NCBI RefSeq assembly: GCF_900450705.1
Contig: NZ_UGHK01000002.1
Location: forward strand, 1 to 64,000
Direction of reading: 5' to 3'
Length of the DNA stretch: 64,000 bases
From: Avibacterium paragallinarum
Lineage (GTDB): Bacteria; Pseudomonadota; Gammaproteobacteria; Enterobacterales; Pasteurellaceae
The notes under the pieces were generated by a model. That model ran no database searches, was not told the DNA's origin, and saw only the letters and a program-made list of their open reading frames with translations. Within the stretch, counting starts at the first letter, position 1. Each line of letters opens with the position of its first letter. The translations under genes and the position numbers were made by a program. This document shows, piece by piece, positions 16,591 to 26,984 of this stretch.

Positions 16591-16811
16591 ATTAAATCGG
16601 CAAAATTTAAATATATCTTTTTAAGCTATAATAATGAGGGTTTAATGAGTTTAGATAGAATAAGAGAAATTATGAGTCGATATGGAAGGTATGATTGTTT
16701 TTCTATTGATTATCAACGTTTTCGTTCTGATGCTTCTAAAAATCGATCTTATAGTTCTGATTCTACAATTGAATATTTACATTTATGTGAGAAATTTTAA
16801 AAGGACAAAAA

Positions 16812-17159
16812 ATGATTACTCTTTATGGCATTAAGAATTGCGATACGGTGAAAAAAGCGTTGAAATGGTTGGCAGATAATGGCATTGAACATCGTTTGCA
16901 CGATTATCGTGTGGACGGGCTGGATAAGGCTTGGTTAGCGCAGGCGGAAGCTCAGTTTGGTTGGGAAAATCTGGTGAATAAACGTAGCACAACGTGGCGT
17001 AATTTGCCTGATGAAGTGAAAAAAACGTTGTCAAAAAGCAGCGCACTTGAGGTTTTATTTGAACAGCCGACCTTAATCAAACGCCCGATTATTTTGCAAG
17101 ATAAGCTGGCGTTAATTGGATTTGACGCAACAGCGTACAGCCAAGCGTTTGGAAAATAA
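16812..17159 (+). CDS. ArsC/Spx-family protein, YffB type
   Basis: 115 residues. The thioredoxin-like N-terminus with LYGIKNCDTVKKAL carries a single cysteine in the ArsC position, and the C-terminal PTLIKRPII is the family signature. YffB proteins precede dapE in many gamma-proteobacteria, as here (15 bases apart). The biochemical role is unsettled; a glutathione-dependent thiol reductase has been suggested. AAAAGGA precedes the start. Confidence 0.85.
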   Translation: MITLYGIKNCDTVKKALKWLADNGIEHRLHDYRVDGLDKAWLAQAEAQFGWENLVNKRSTTWRNLPDEVKKTLSKSSALEVLFEQPTLIKRPIILQDKLALIGFDATAYSQAFGK

Positions 17160-17174
17160 CTGAGGCAAGATAAA

Positions 17175-18314
17175 ATGAAAAATTCGATTCTCAACTTAGC
17201 CCAACAGTTGATCCAGCGTCCCTCTATTAGTCCTGATGATCAAGGTTGTCAGCAGTTGATCGCAGAACGGTTAGAAAAATTAGGTTTTCATATTGAATGG
17301 TTGCCTTTTAACGACACGCTAAATCTATGGGCAACGCACGGTTCAGCGCGTCCTGTGGTGGCTTTTGCAGGGCATACCGATGTTGTGCCAGTGGGTGATG
17401 AAAACCAATGGCAATATCCGCCGTTTTCCGCAAAAATTGTGGACGATATGCTTTACGGACGTGGTGCGGCGGATATGAAAGGTTCGCTTGCCGCAATGAT
17501 TGTGGCGGCAGAAAACTATGTAAAAGCTCACCCCGACCACGCAGGGACGATTGCATTGTTGATTACTTCCGATGAAGAAGCCGCCGCAAAAGATGGCACG
17601 GTTCGCGTAGTGGAAACCTTAATGGCTCGCGGTGAAGCCATTGATTATTGCCTTGTGGGCGAGCCTTCGAGTGCGAAAATTTTGGGCGATGTGGTGAAAA
17701 ATGGCCGTCGTGGTTCCATTACAGGCAATCTGTATATTGAAGGCGTGCAAGGCCACGTTGCCTATCCCCATTTAGCCGATAATCCCGTGCATAAATCCGT
17801 TGATTTTCTAAAAGAATTAACCACTTATCAATGGGATCAAGGCAATGAATTTTTCCCACCGACGAGCTTACAAATTGCTAATATTCAAGCGGGAACGGGG
17901 AGTAATAATGTGATCCCTGGTGAGCTTTATGTGCAGTTTAATTTGCGTTATTGCACCGAAGTAACAGACGAGTTAATTAAGCAAACCGTAGAACAAATGC
18001 TGAAAAAACATCAGCTTGATTATCGCATTGAATGGAATTTATCGGGCAAGCCATTTTTAACAAAACCGGGTAAACTGGTGAATGCTGTGATGGATAGTCT
18101 TGAAAAAATTGCCCAAATTACCCCCGCACTTGAAACGGGTGGTGGCACGTCAGACGGGCGTTTTATTGCCTTAATGGGGGCTGAAGTGGTGGAACTTGGG
18201 CCATTAAATGCCACCATTCATAAAGTGAATGAATGCGTAAGTTGTCAAGATCTCGCCACTTTGGGCGAGGTTTATCAGCAAATGTTAGTGAATTTGCTGA
18301 ATAAGGACGCATAA
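17175..18314 (+). CDS. dapE: Succinyl-diaminopimelate desuccinylase
   Basis: 379 residues, standard for DapE. M20 metallopeptidase motifs: [12 protein letters not shown] (first zinc ligand), [14 protein letters not shown] (bridging Asp), [11 protein letters not shown] (catalytic Glu) and VGEPS. It hydrolyses N-succinyl-LL-diaminopimelate, giving LL-DAP for lysine and peptidoglycan. Lies in a tight unit yffB-dapE-vanY-like-psiE; its stop overlaps the next start (TAATG). Confidence 0.96.
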   Translation: MKNSILNLAQQLIQRPSISPDDQGCQQLIAERLEKLGFHIEWLPFNDTLNLWATHGSARPVVAFAGHTDVVPVGDENQWQYPPFSAKIVDDMLYGRGAADMKGSLAAMIVAAENYVKAHPDHAGTIALLITSDEEAAAKDGTVRVVETLMARGEAIDYCLVGEPSSAKILGDVVKNGRRGSITGNLYIEGVQGHVAYPHLADNPVHKSVDFLKELTTYQWDQGNEFFPPTSLQIANIQAGTGSNNVIPGELYVQFNLRYCTEVTDELIKQTVEQMLKKHQLDYRIEWNLSGKPFLTKPGKLVNAVMDSLEKIAQITPALETGGGTSDGRFIALMGAEVVELGPLNATIHKVNECVSCQDLATLGEVYQQMLVNLLNKDA

Positions 18315-19000
18315 TGAAAGCGAGTTTTACGCCTGCAATGCTCACGGGAAAATCGCGTGAGCATTTATCCCCTTTGCCTTGCCCGTTCTCAACACAACAT
18401 TTTCTTCAGCCAGATGCCTTAAAAGCCTTTCAAGGCTTACAGCAAAGTGCGGTCAAAAATGGCTTCAATTTACAGCCCGTCAGTAGCTTTCGTGATTTCC
18501 AGCGTCAGCAAATGATTTGGAATGAGAAATTTGCGGGTAAGCGTAAAGTGCATAATGATGAAGGACAAGCACTTGACTTATCTTGTTGTTCTGATTGGGA
18601 AAAATGCCAAGCGATTTTGCGTTGGTCAGCCTTGCCGGGGGGAAGCCGTCATCACTGGGGAACGGAAGTGGATATTTTTGATCCTGATTTATTGCCAGCA
18701 GATCAAAAATTACAACTTGAGCCTTGGGAATATGGTGAGAAAGGCTATTTTTTTGAGCTGAGTGAATGGCTAAAAGAAAATGTGCAAAAGTTTGATTTTT
18801 ACTTCCCTTTTTCTCAAATGCCTGAGCGATTAAAAATCGGTATCGAGCCTTGGCATTTGAGCTATTTCCCTGTGGCAGAACAGGCTCAACAAACCTTTAC
18901 GTCAGAAGTTTTATTGCAATCTTGGCAAGATGAGGAGATTGAAGGAAAGCCCGTGCTAACGGCACAATTAACGCAAATTTTTAATCATTTTTTTATTTGA
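18314..19000 (+). CDS. M15 (VanY-type) D-Ala-D-Ala carboxypeptidase-like protein
   Basis: 228 residues. Zinc-peptidase motifs SRHHWGTEVDIFD (H and D ligands) and EPWHLSYF (third His), with a PVSSFRDFQRQ helix upstream. No clear signal peptide, so a cytoplasmic location or another export route is possible. Homologues trim peptidoglycan stem peptides. Coupled to dapE by overlapping stop and start codons. Confidence 0.85.
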   Translation: MKASFTPAMLTGKSREHLSPLPCPFSTQHFLQPDALKAFQGLQQSAVKNGFNLQPVSSFRDFQRQQMIWNEKFAGKRKVHNDEGQALDLSCCSDWEKCQAILRWSALPGGSRHHWGTEVDIFDPDLLPADQKLQLEPWEYGEKGYFFELSEWLKENVQKFDFYFPFSQMPERLKIGIEPWHLSYFPVAEQAQQTFTSEVLLQSWQDEEIEGKPVLTAQLTQIFNHFFI

Positions 19001-19019
19001 AATATGAATAGGACGAAAA

Positions 19020-19427
19020 ATGAGTGATAAAAATTATTTCCCACAAGCCATTTCCGCATTTTTGCAATGGGTGCTGAATATTTCCTTATTGGTGTTAGCC
19101 TTCATTTTGGTGGTCTTTTTAGCCAAAGAAACCTATGGCTTAATAATGGTGTTGTTTGAGCAATCCGAAGAAGCCTCTTATGTGCTGATTGAAAAAATCG
19201 TGGTGTACTTTTTATATTTCGAGTTCCTCGCGTTAATCGTGAAATATTTCAAAACGGATTACCATTTTCCGCTACGTTATTTTTTGTATATCGGTATTAC
19301 AGCGATGGTAAGGCTCATTATTGTAGATCATTCCAGTTCGATAAATACATTATTGTTTTCTGGGGCAATTCTTTTGATGGTTATTGCATTGTTTCTAGTT
19401 AGTACAGAACGATTGAAAAAAAGTTAA
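19020..19427 (+). CDS. psiE: PsiE-family membrane protein
   Basis: 135 residues with four predicted membrane segments (about 12-38, 60-80, 85-105, 110-128). The pattern of [12 protein letters not shown] followed by [17 protein letters not shown] is that of phosphate-starvation-inducible PsiE. In E. coli psiE is under PhoB and CRP control; no clear Pho box was seen here. Function unknown. Last gene of the dapE unit. Confidence 0.8.
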   Translation: MSDKNYFPQAISAFLQWVLNISLLVLAFILVVFLAKETYGLIMVLFEQSEEASYVLIEKIVVYFLYFEFLALIVKYFKTDYHFPLRYFLYIGITAMVRLIIVDHSSSINTLLFSGAILLMVIALFLVSTERLKKS

Positions 19428-19545
19428 GCAATAAATAAAAATTTTTGTGAGCTAGTTCAAATTTCTTAATAAAAGTAAGATGAGTAGTATTTTTTTATAA
19501 AAAACTGGCGTATCCTTAATAAGATAATTTTATAGGGAGAGTTTT

Positions 19546-20172
19546 ATGGGGAAGTTGAAGCAGTTTTCTCAACAGGATATTCAAATTATCAAGGAAGAAC
19601 CGCTTTATAACGGTTTTTTTCATTTAAAGAAAGTTTATTTTAGACATAAACTGTTTGCGGGTGGGGAAAGTGGCACCGTTACCCGTGAGTTATTAGTCAA
19701 AGGTGCGGCTTCTGTCGTGGTGGCTTATGATCCTGTAGAGGATAGCGTTGTTATGGTGGAACAAGTGCGAATCGGGGCTTATGATCCCCAATCCACGCAA
19801 TCCCCTTGGTTATTGGAACTTATCGCGGGAATGGTGGAAGAAGGCGAGCTGCCTAACGAAGTGGCACAGCGAGAAAGCCAAGAAGAAGCGGGTGTGCAAG
19901 TGGAACACTTACGCGAAGTAATGAGCTTTTGGGATAGCCCCGGCGGAATTGTGGAACGTATTCATCTGTTTGTTGGCAAAGTGGATAGCCGCAAAGCACA
20001 AGGCATTCACGGGCTTGCTGATGAAAACGAAGACATTCGCGTTCACGTTATCCCACGCCAAACCGCCTATGATTGGGTATGCAATGGCAATATTGATAAT
20101 GGCTTAGCTGTAACTGGGCTATTATGGTTGCAGTTGAATTATCAATCGTTACAAAATGAATGGAATCAATAA
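19546..20172 (+). CDS. nudF: ADP-ribose pyrophosphatase (Nudix)
   Basis: 208 residues. The Nudix box lies near residues 106-128 (GMVEEGELPNEVAQRE then SQEEAG), with the family N-terminus around EPLYNGFFHLKKVYFRHKLF. NudF splits ADP-ribose to AMP and ribose-5-phosphate. A separate promoter in the 118-base upstream gap is likely; GGGAG precedes the ATG. In many relatives nudF precedes cpdA, as here. Confidence 0.92.
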   Translation: MGKLKQFSQQDIQIIKEEPLYNGFFHLKKVYFRHKLFAGGESGTVTRELLVKGAASVVVAYDPVEDSVVMVEQVRIGAYDPQSTQSPWLLELIAGMVEEGELPNEVAQRESQEEAGVQVEHLREVMSFWDSPGGIVERIHLFVGKVDSRKAQGIHGLADENEDIRVHVIPRQTAYDWVCNGNIDNGLAVTGLLWLQLNYQSLQNEWNQ

Positions 20173-20304
20173 ATAATTTGAAACGCATTACCGTCGTTTA
20201 AGTTGAAAATAGCAACCGGTTGAGCCAAGTGAGTAAATCATGCTAGGCGGAATAACAGGCGATTATTTTGAACAAACGACAATCATAACAGAGGAGAACG
20301 TACT

Positions 20305-21135
20305 TTGGTGAATACTTATACATACCCAACGGAGAAAGACGTTGTTCGTTTGGTTCAGATTACCGATCCTCATCTATTTAAGGACGAAAACGGTGAGTTG
20401 CTCGGCATTAACACCCAAGCGAGTTTCAACCAAGTTCTGCGTGAAATCACGCAAAGCCCATTTGATTATGAACTGGTACTAGCTACAGGCGATTTAGTGC
20501 AAGACAGCAGTAACGAGGGGTATCAACGTTTTTGTGAAAGCGTGCAATGTTTAGAGAAAACGGTTTTTTGGATACCGGGAAATCACGATTTTCAGCCAAA
20601 AATGTTTGATATTCTTAATCAAAACAATGGCAATATTAACCCGCTAAAACATTTACTTATTGGTAAACATTGGCAAATTTTAATGTTGGATAGTCAAGTA
20701 TCTGGCGTACCACACGGACAGCTTGGACAATACCAAATCGACTGGCTACTTTCCAAATTACGCGATTACCCCGAACGCTATTCCCTCGTCGTGTTACATC
20801 ATCATATTTTATCCACTAATTCAGCTTGGTTGGATCAACATAATTTACGCAACGCTCTTGATCTCGCTTACACCCTATCCCCTTTTAGTAACGTGAAAGG
20901 CATTTTATACGGACATATCCACCAAGCGGTGGATAGCGAATGGCGAGGCTATAAAGTAATGGCAACCCCATCCACCTGTATTCAATTCAAGCCAGATAGC
21001 AACACCTTCGCCCTAGACACCTTACAACCCGGTTGGCGTGAAATTGAACTTTATTCTGATGGACGTATTGAAAGCCGTGTAAAACGCATTCAACACGCAC
21101 AATTTTTGCCGAATATGCTAAGTGAGGGGTATTAA
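20305..21135 (+). CDS. cpdA: 3',5'-cyclic-AMP phosphodiesterase
   Basis: 276 residues. Metallophosphatase motifs: QITDPHLF, ATGDLVQD, WIPGNHDF, LHHHIL and YGHIHQ. The start is a TTG at 20305 (GAGGAG eight bases upstream); a GTG at 20308 is the alternative. CpdA lowers cAMP and so affects CRP-dependent genes, including competence in Haemophilus relatives. Followed by a USS-pair terminator. Confidence 0.92.
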   Translation: MVNTYTYPTEKDVVRLVQITDPHLFKDENGELLGINTQASFNQVLREITQSPFDYELVLATGDLVQDSSNEGYQRFCESVQCLEKTVFWIPGNHDFQPKMFDILNQNNGNINPLKHLLIGKHWQILMLDSQVSGVPHGQLGQYQIDWLLSKLRDYPERYSLVVLHHHILSTNSAWLDQHNLRNALDLAYTLSPFSNVKGILYGHIHQAVDSEWRGYKVMATPSTCIQFKPDSNTFALDTLQPGWREIELYSDGRIESRVKRIQHAQFLPNMLSEGY

Positions 21136-21140
21136 AGAGA

Positions 21141-21170
21141 AAAAGTGCGGTATTTTTTTGCCGTACTTTT
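21141..21170. terminator. Uptake-signal inverted pair acting as terminator
   Basis: AAAAGTGCGG, ten bases of T-rich loop, then CCGTACTTTT. Two uptake-signal cores in inverted order (the second with one mismatch) form a hairpin with T-runs on both strands between the convergent cpdA and ubiquinone hydroxylase genes, a known use of USS pairs in Haemophilus. Confidence 0.8.
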
Positions 21171-21183
21171 ATCTATATCAAGT

Positions 21184-22356
21184 TCAAAGCCCCAACGCAT
21201 ACTTCAACGCGTGTTTTTTCAATGGTGTGGCTTTTTCTGCCATTAGTAAGGCTAGGTTTCGCAAGGCTTTGACGGGCAATAATTCCGTTTTAAAGCCTTT
21301 GTAAAATAAATCCATTGCCGATTGCATCATTAAATTATCTTTCAGGCGTAAATCTTGATATTTCTTCAGCACTTCATCAGCAGAAAAATCTTGCTGATTT
21401 TGCACCGCACTTTGTATTACCAACAATAAGGCTTTCACATCTTTAAACCCAAGATTGACCCCTTGTCCTGCTAGCGGGTTGATAGTGTGAGCGGCATCGC
21501 CGACAAGCACAATGCCTTGCTTAAAATATTGCTGTGCGTGGCGGCGGGTGAGGGCGAAGCTGCCCGCTTGTTGCACGTTGATTTTGCCTAATCGAGCGGG
21601 AAAGGCTTGCTCTACCGCTTGCGTTAATTTTTCTTTGGATAATTGTTTCAGTTGAGTGATTTTTTCTGGGCTGTCATACCATACAAGGCAAGCCTGCTGC
21701 CCTTCAAGGGGTAAAAAGGCTCTTGGGCCAGAAGGGAAAAATTGCTGCCAAGTGATGTCTTGTTGTGGTAACTCGGTGGCCACCAAAATTAATAAACAAT
21801 CTTGACGATATTGCCACCCCGTAATCCCAATGCCCGCAAGCTGGCGGAATTGGGAATTAGCCCCGTCTGCAGCGATGACTAATGGGGCAGAGTATTGTTC
21901 GCCGTTATCCAAAAACAGTTTCCAATTTTGACCGCACTTTTCCGCCCGCGACACTTTCACGCCAATGCTACTTTGCACCTTGTCTAACTGGGATAGTGCT
22001 TGCCACAAGCCAAGCTGAATCACATTATTTTCCACCATATAGCCCAATTTATCGTAACCCAACTCTTCGCAACGAAAACGGGTCGCAAAGCCCTCAATTT
22101 CCCAGGTTTCCAAACCGCGATAAGGGCAGACTCGCATTTGTTCGATGAATTGCCAGCTTTGTAGCTGTTGCAATAATTGCACGGAGGCAAGGCTAATGGC
22201 AGAAATTCGTAGATCATAAGGGGAATGGGCGTGAAATTGTGGCAAGGGCGAGGCTTCGATCAGATGAACATTCAGCCCAAGTTGCCCCAATCCTACGGCA
22301 CAAGCCGCTCCCACCATTCCGCCGCCAACGATGATAATGTCTTTCTGATTTTCCAT
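21184..22356 (-). CDS. FAD-dependent ubiquinone biosynthesis hydroxylase (UbiF/VisC family)
   Basis: 390 residues from the ATG at 22356 (GAGGGA upstream); a longer frame to 22431 lacks a ribosome site. FAD motifs: IIIVGGGMVGAACAVGLG near residue 7 and LVGDAAHTINPLAGQGVNLG near residue 290; the middle DGANSQFRQLAG is the DG motif. It hydroxylates the quinone ring in ubiquinone synthesis. I cannot tell UbiF from UbiI/VisC by eye. Four in-gene USS cores are present around this gene. Confidence 0.9.
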   Translation of the reverse strand: MENQKDIIIVGGGMVGAACAVGLGQLGLNVHLIEASPLPQFHAHSPYDLRISAISLASVQLLQQLQSWQFIEQMRVCPYRGLETWEIEGFATRFRCEELGYDKLGYMVENNVIQLGLWQALSQLDKVQSSIGVKVSRAEKCGQNWKLFLDNGEQYSAPLVIAADGANSQFRQLAGIGITGWQYRQDCLLILVATELPQQDITWQQFFPSGPRAFLPLEGQQACLVWYDSPEKITQLKQLSKEKLTQAVEQAFPARLGKINVQQAGSFALTRRHAQQYFKQGIVLVGDAAHTINPLAGQGVNLGFKDVKALLLVIQSAVQNQQDFSADEVLKKYQDLRLKDNLMMQSAMDLFYKGFKTELLPVKALRNLALLMAEKATPLKKHALKYALGL

Positions 22357-22535
22357 TTTTCCCTCTTTTATCTCTTTGTACGATTTGAGCCAAATTAAAA
22401 GTGCGGTGCTTTTTTGTGATAATTTTTCCATCGCATTTATGCTTCGCTAGTTTACCCCTAATGTTTAAAATTCAAAAGAAAAGATTATTTTAACTAGCCA
22501 CCACCCGCACAAGTCGGTAAAATATAGCTCATTTT

Positions 22536-22615
22536 TTTCACTTTCCTACGGCGTTACTTCGCCTTGCCGTACTATTTGTACTGTCTTCGGATCAACGGCT
22601 TGTATGAAAGTGAAA
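22536..22615. repeat. 80-bp element with 10-bp terminal inverted repeats
   Basis: TTTCACTTTC (22536-22545) and GAAAGTGAAA (22606-22615) bound the element. Inside, TACGGC...GCCGTA encloses GGCG/CGCC, and GTACTATTTGTAC follows. The reverse strand contains GACAGTACAAATAGTACGGC, which from memory is like an abundant intergenic repeat in Neisseria genomes. Looks like a small non-autonomous repeat upstream of miaB. Confidence 0.6.
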
Positions 22616-22644
22616 TCAATTTGGCTATAGCCAGTTGATTTTTT
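22613..22644 (+). terminator. Terminator-like hairpin 26 bases before miaB
   Basis: AAATCAA pairs with TTGATTT around an inner TGGCTA/TAGCCA stem, followed by a six-T run. It leaves only about 26 bases before the miaB start, so it may attenuate miaB or block transcription from the repeat element. Confidence 0.5.
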
Positions 22645-22669
22645 ACAGGTTAAACAGTTTAAATAAATT

Positions 22670-24094
22670 ATGACGCAAAAATTACATATTAAAACGTGGG
22701 GCTGCCAAATGAACGAGTATGACAGCTCGAAAATGGCAGATTTATTAAACAGCACGCACGGTTTAGAGCTCACCGACATTCCCGAAGAAGCCGATGTGCT
22801 ATTGCTCAACACTTGCTCCATTCGTGAAAAAGCACAAGAAAAAGTGTTCCACCAGTTGGGGCGTTGGAAGGAATTAAAGAAAAATAACCCCGCACTTGTG
22901 ATCGGCGTGGGTGGTTGCGTGGCTTCGCAAGAGGGCGAGCATATTCGTAGCCGAGCCCCTTATGTGGATATTGTTTTCGGGCCGCAAACCTTACACCGCT
23001 TGCCAGAAATGATTAACCAAATTCGTGGCGGAAAAAGCTCAGTGGTGGACGTGAGTTTCCCTGAGATTGAGAAATTCGACCGCCTGCCAGAACCGCGAGC
23101 AGAGGGCCCTACGGCGTTTGTGTCGATTATGGAAGGCTGTAACAAATATTGCACCTTCTGCGTTGTGCCTTATACCCGTGGCGAAGAAGTGAGCCGTCCT
23201 CTTGATGACGTGTTGTTTGAAATTGCTCAACTTGCCGAGCAAGGCGTGCGTGAAGTGAATTTATTGGGGCAAAACGTGAATGCCTATCGTGGACCAACCC
23301 ACGACGGAGGGATTTGCTCTTTTGCCGAATTACTGCGTTTAGTGGCAGCGATTGATGGTATCGACCGCGTTCGTTTTACCACCAGCCACCCGATTGAATT
23401 TACCGATGATATTATTGAGGTGTATGCCGATACGCCTGAGCTAGTCAGCTTTTTGCATCTCCCTGTGCAAAGCGGTTCAGATCGCATTTTGAATTTAATG
23501 AAACGTGGGCATACGGCGTTGGAATATAAATCGATCATTCGCAAACTCAGAAAAGTGCGTCCTGAAATTCAAATCAGCTCAGATTTTATTGTTGGTTTCC
23601 CTGGTGAAACCGCACAGGATTTTGAGGACACGATGAACCTCATCGCTCAGGTGAATTTTGATATGAGCTTTAGCTTTATCTATTCCGCACGCCCTGGTAC
23701 ACCCGCGGCAGACATTCCTGATGATGTAAGTGAAGAAGAGAAAAAACAACGTCTTTATGTGCTACAACAACGAATTAACAACCAAGCGGCACAATATAGT
23801 CGAGCGATGTTAGGCACTGAGCAACGCGTGTTGGTTGAAGGCCCATCGAAAAAAGATTTAATGGAACTCACAGGACGCACGGAAACCAACCGTATCGTGA
23901 ACTTTGTGGGTACGCCAGGTATGATCGGCAAATTTGTTGATATTAAAATCACCGATGTGTTCACCAACTCCCTGCGTGGCGATGTGGTTCGCACTGAAGA
24001 TCAAATGGGACTTCGCGTAGTGCAATCCCCGCAAGCCGTAATCAACCGCACCCGTAAAGAAGATGAATTGGGTGTGGGGCATTATCAGGGATAA
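22670..24094 (+). CDS. miaB: tRNA-2-methylthio-N6-dimethylallyladenosine synthase
   Basis: 474 residues, standard MiaB length. N-terminal UPF0004 domain with three cysteines ([29 protein letters not shown]), then the radical-SAM CxxxCxxC ([18 protein letters not shown]), then a C-terminal TRAM domain. It methylthiolates A37 of tRNAs reading UNN codons. Convergent with ppc, separated by a strong hairpin. Confidence 0.96.
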   Translation: MTQKLHIKTWGCQMNEYDSSKMADLLNSTHGLELTDIPEEADVLLLNTCSIREKAQEKVFHQLGRWKELKKNNPALVIGVGGCVASQEGEHIRSRAPYVDIVFGPQTLHRLPEMINQIRGGKSSVVDVSFPEIEKFDRLPEPRAEGPTAFVSIMEGCNKYCTFCVVPYTRGEEVSRPLDDVLFEIAQLAEQGVREVNLLGQNVNAYRGPTHDGGICSFAELLRLVAAIDGIDRVRFTTSHPIEFTDDIIEVYADTPELVSFLHLPVQSGSDRILNLMKRGHTALEYKSIIRKLRKVRPEIQISSDFIVGFPGETAQDFEDTMNLIAQVNFDMSFSFIYSARPGTPAADIPDDVSEEEKKQRLYVLQQRINNQAAQYSRAMLGTEQRVLVEGPSKKDLMELTGRTETNRIVNFVGTPGMIGKFVDIKITDVFTNSLRGDVVRTEDQMGLRVVQSPQAVINRTRKEDELGVGHYQG

Positions 24095-24114
24095 ATTAGA
24101 ATTTAACATAAAGA

Positions 24115-24142
24115 TCAGCCACAATGTTGTCATTGTGGCTGA
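24115..24142. terminator. Bidirectional hairpin between miaB and ppc
   Basis: TCAGCCACAATG and CATTGTGGCTGA form a perfect 12-bp stem with a four-base loop between convergent genes. T-runs are weak, but position and strength support termination. Confidence 0.75.
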
Positions 24143-24154
24143 ATAATAGATCAA

Positions 24155-26794
24155 TTATCCTGTATTTCGCATACCAGCTGCAATGCCTGTGATTGTTATC
24201 ATTAGGGCTTGTTCTACGTCAAAATTTTGGTGTTGTGGAAATTCTCTTAATCTACGTAGTAATTCTACTTGTAGTAAATTAAGTGGATCAGTGTAAATAT
24301 TACGTAAGGCAATAGAGTCAGCTATCCAAGGTAAATCAGACATAAGTTGATCTTCGTGAGATAATGATAAAACAGTTTTTATATCTGCTTTTAATTGCTC
24401 TCGTAGTTCCTCTCCTAAGACCCAAAATTCAGGTTTTACTAAGTGTCTATCGTAGTATTCAGATAGCCAACTATCAGTTTTACTGAATACCATTTCTAAC
24501 ATTCCGATACGAGTAGAAAAAAATGGCCATTGTTTACACATTTCTTCAATTATATGTCCCTTTTTCTGCTCAATGACAAGACGTATAGATGCACCAGCTC
24601 CAAGCCAGGCAGGCAACATTAGTCGATTTTGCATCCAAGCGAAAATCCAAGGGATTGCACGTAGGCTTTCTACACCACCATTTGGGTTGCGTTTGGCTGG
24701 GCGAGAACCAAGAGGTAATTTAGAGAGTTCTTGTTCTGGTGTTGCAGAGCGGAAATAAGGAACAAAATCTTTATTTTCTCTAACGATACCACGGTAAATT
24801 TTGCAAGAAATAACGGCTAATTCATCCATAACCTCACGCCAGCTTGATTTAGGTTCGGGTGGTGGGAGTAAGTTAGCTTCTAAAATTGCACTGGCATAAA
24901 GTTCTAAACATCCTACTGCTATAGCAGGCAAGCCTAATTTAAATCGTATCATTTCCCCTTGTTCTGTTGCTCTAAGACCATTTTTTAAAGAACGAGGGGG
25001 CTGAGAAAGCAATGCCGCGTGGGCTGGTGCTCCACCTCTACCTATTGTTCCTCCTCTACCATGGAATAATGTAAGTTCAATGCCGAGTTCATCACATAAA
25101 TTAACTAATTGCTCTTGAGCACGATATTGTGCCCAAGAAGCGGCCATCATACCGGCATCTTTCGCACTGTCAGAGTATCCTATCATTACCATTTGTTTAT
25201 TATTAATAACACCACGATACCACCCAATATTAAATAATTGACGCATCACTGTTTCTGAGGCCTCTAGATCATCAAGTGTTTCGAATAATGGAACGACAGG
25301 CAAATGATAAGGCAGACCACATTCTTTCAATAATAAATGTACAGCAAGTACATCGGATGCGGTGCGAGCCATTGAAATAATATAACAAGAAATAATACCT
25401 TCTTTTTGCTCTGAAATAACTTTACAAGTATCTAATATTTCTTGTGTTTCTTTAGAAGGCGTCCAATTTTGAGGTAATAGAGGACGACGAGAACTTAATT
25501 CACGAATGAGAAAGGCTTGTTTATCATCTTCTGTCCATTGTGAATAATCACCTAAGCCAATATAACGTGTAATTTCTGCAATGGCATCGCTATGTTTAGT
25601 ACTTTCTTGGCGAATATCTAGTCTAGATAATGATAACCCGAAGCAACGAATTCTACGTAAGCAATCTAATAATGCACCATTAGCAATAATACGCATTCCA
25701 CATTGGAGCAAAGATTGATAACAATCATAGAGAGGTTCCCATAATTGTTCATCTCGAGAAATTAAATCATTTTGATCAATGATAGATACTTTATTTTCTA
25801 AAAGGTCATTGTAATAAGAAACAGTTTTAATTAATTTTGTGCGTAATTCTTTTATGACGAAACGATACGGTTCTAAATGAGCACCATATTTTTCACGAAA
25901 TTCAGATGTACATTCAATGACTGAAAGTTCATCAGCTAATAATTTGATATCCTCTAAAAAAAGTTCAGCTGCTTTACAGCGATTCATTAATAAAACTTGG
26001 CGTGTAGTTTGAGCTGTAACAAATGGATTTCCATCTCGATCTCCTCCCATCCAAGAAGAAAAACGTATAGGGGTAAGATCAATAGGAAATTGTATATTGT
26101 AATATTTTTCTAGATGGAAATTAACAATACGGCAGAAATCTGGGACGGCTTGCCATAAGCTATTCTCAATTACTGCCATTCCTGCTTTAGCTTCATCAAC
26201 TGGCGTAGGGCGTCGTGTACGAATTTCGTTAGTATGCCAAACCAATGCGATTAATTGCATTAGCCGACGCTTCAATTTTGTTGTTTCAGCTTCAGTTAAA
26301 TCATCGTGTTCAAGAAGACTTAAACAGCGATTAATTTCAATATATTTTTGTCCTAAAGAGCGTCGGGTAACTTCTGTAGGATGAGCAGTTAAGACTAACT
26401 CAATGAGTAATTTGTGTATTGACTCGAGAACTTTGTCTTGAGGAACGCCTTGTTCTTTTAATCGTTTAAACAGGGACTCTAAACTTCTGTTGGATGATTC
26501 TTGATCAATATGGTTGCGGGAAATAGTTTGATATTGCTCTGCAATATTTGTGAGGTTAAGAAAATGGCTGAATGCTTTGGCTACAGGAATAATTTTTTCA
26601 TCAGAAATTGTTGCAAGTATTGTTAAGAGCTGTTGTCTAGATTCGTCATCTCCAGCTCGAGATTTTTTTGATAAAATACGAATGTTTTCAATCAGTTCAA
26701 GAATCTCTTTTCCTTGGGCATCGCTGATCGTTTCCCCAAGAAAGTGGCCGAGCATATTGATATTGTGACGAAGTGTTGCATAGTGTTGAATCAT
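24155..26794 (-). CDS. ppc: Phosphoenolpyruvate carboxylase
   Basis: 879 residues. Catalytic motifs [13 protein letters not shown] (His near 140), [14 protein letters not shown] (near 580) and the obligatory C-terminus ending GMRNTG. It makes oxaloacetate from PEP and bicarbonate. The gene is AT-richer than neighbours but fully open. Separate promoter in the 190-base gap to purR. Confidence 0.97.
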   Translation of the reverse strand: MIQHYATLRHNINMLGHFLGETISDAQGKEILELIENIRILSKKSRAGDDESRQQLLTILATISDEKIIPVAKAFSHFLNLTNIAEQYQTISRNHIDQESSNRSLESLFKRLKEQGVPQDKVLESIHKLLIELVLTAHPTEVTRRSLGQKYIEINRCLSLLEHDDLTEAETTKLKRRLMQLIALVWHTNEIRTRRPTPVDEAKAGMAVIENSLWQAVPDFCRIVNFHLEKYYNIQFPIDLTPIRFSSWMGGDRDGNPFVTAQTTRQVLLMNRCKAAELFLEDIKLLADELSVIECTSEFREKYGAHLEPYRFVIKELRTKLIKTVSYYNDLLENKVSIIDQNDLISRDEQLWEPLYDCYQSLLQCGMRIIANGALLDCLRRIRCFGLSLSRLDIRQESTKHSDAIAEITRYIGLGDYSQWTEDDKQAFLIRELSSRRPLLPQNWTPSKETQEILDTCKVISEQKEGIISCYIISMARTASDVLAVHLLLKECGLPYHLPVVPLFETLDDLEASETVMRQLFNIGWYRGVINNKQMVMIGYSDSAKDAGMMAASWAQYRAQEQLVNLCDELGIELTLFHGRGGTIGRGGAPAHAALLSQPPRSLKNGLRATEQGEMIRFKLGLPAIAVGCLELYASAILEANLLPPPEPKSSWREVMDELAVISCKIYRGIVRENKDFVPYFRSATPEQELSKLPLGSRPAKRNPNGGVESLRAIPWIFAWMQNRLMLPAWLGAGASIRLVIEQKKGHIIEEMCKQWPFFSTRIGMLEMVFSKTDSWLSEYYDRHLVKPEFWVLGEELREQLKADIKTVLSLSHEDQLMSDLPWIADSIALRNIYTDPLNLLQVELLRRLREFPQHQNFDVEQALMITITGIAAGMRNTG

Positions 26795-26984
26795 AATGAC
26801 CTCAATTAAATAAATTTATTGGCTAGATATAAGCAAAAATAAGAAAAAGGTCAAATATAAAAAACAGTACAGATGAAAAGTGCGGTACTTTTTTTATATT
26901 TTTTTAACATCTTTTATACAACCTTTAATAAGGTTATAAAATTGTTATTTTTAGAGAACATTTTCTTAGTATATTCAAGGATTT
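26795..26984. promoter_or_regulatory. ppc promoter region with USS hairpin
   Basis: AT-rich gap between purR and ppc, both on the minus strand. AAAAGT-GCGGT-ACTTTT (about 26876-26893) is a USS-containing hairpin with a long T-run on the plus strand. The minus-strand T-run is short, so it is only a weak purR terminator. No clear activator site seen. Confidence 0.45.

Larger units (their letters stand above)
14664..16800 (+). pseudogene. D12-class adenine methyltransferase, frameshifted and split by IS110 element
   Basis: MNYIGSKNKLSKFIFD and CDLFAGTGAIGRKF begin a D12 methylase. One base is lost near 14832 (after VISNDI); the next frame continues YSYILNKNYIENHSL to the catalytic ILYLDPPYNARQYGANYH near 15285. 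The IS110-like element interrupts at 15450-16590. Joining the flanks at the shared 9-mer TTAATTAAA restores the frame NTNSLIKSAKFKYIFLSYNN to a stop at 16798. The start overlaps the nuclease stop (ATGA). Third gene of the dead restriction-modification island. Confidence 0.75.
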
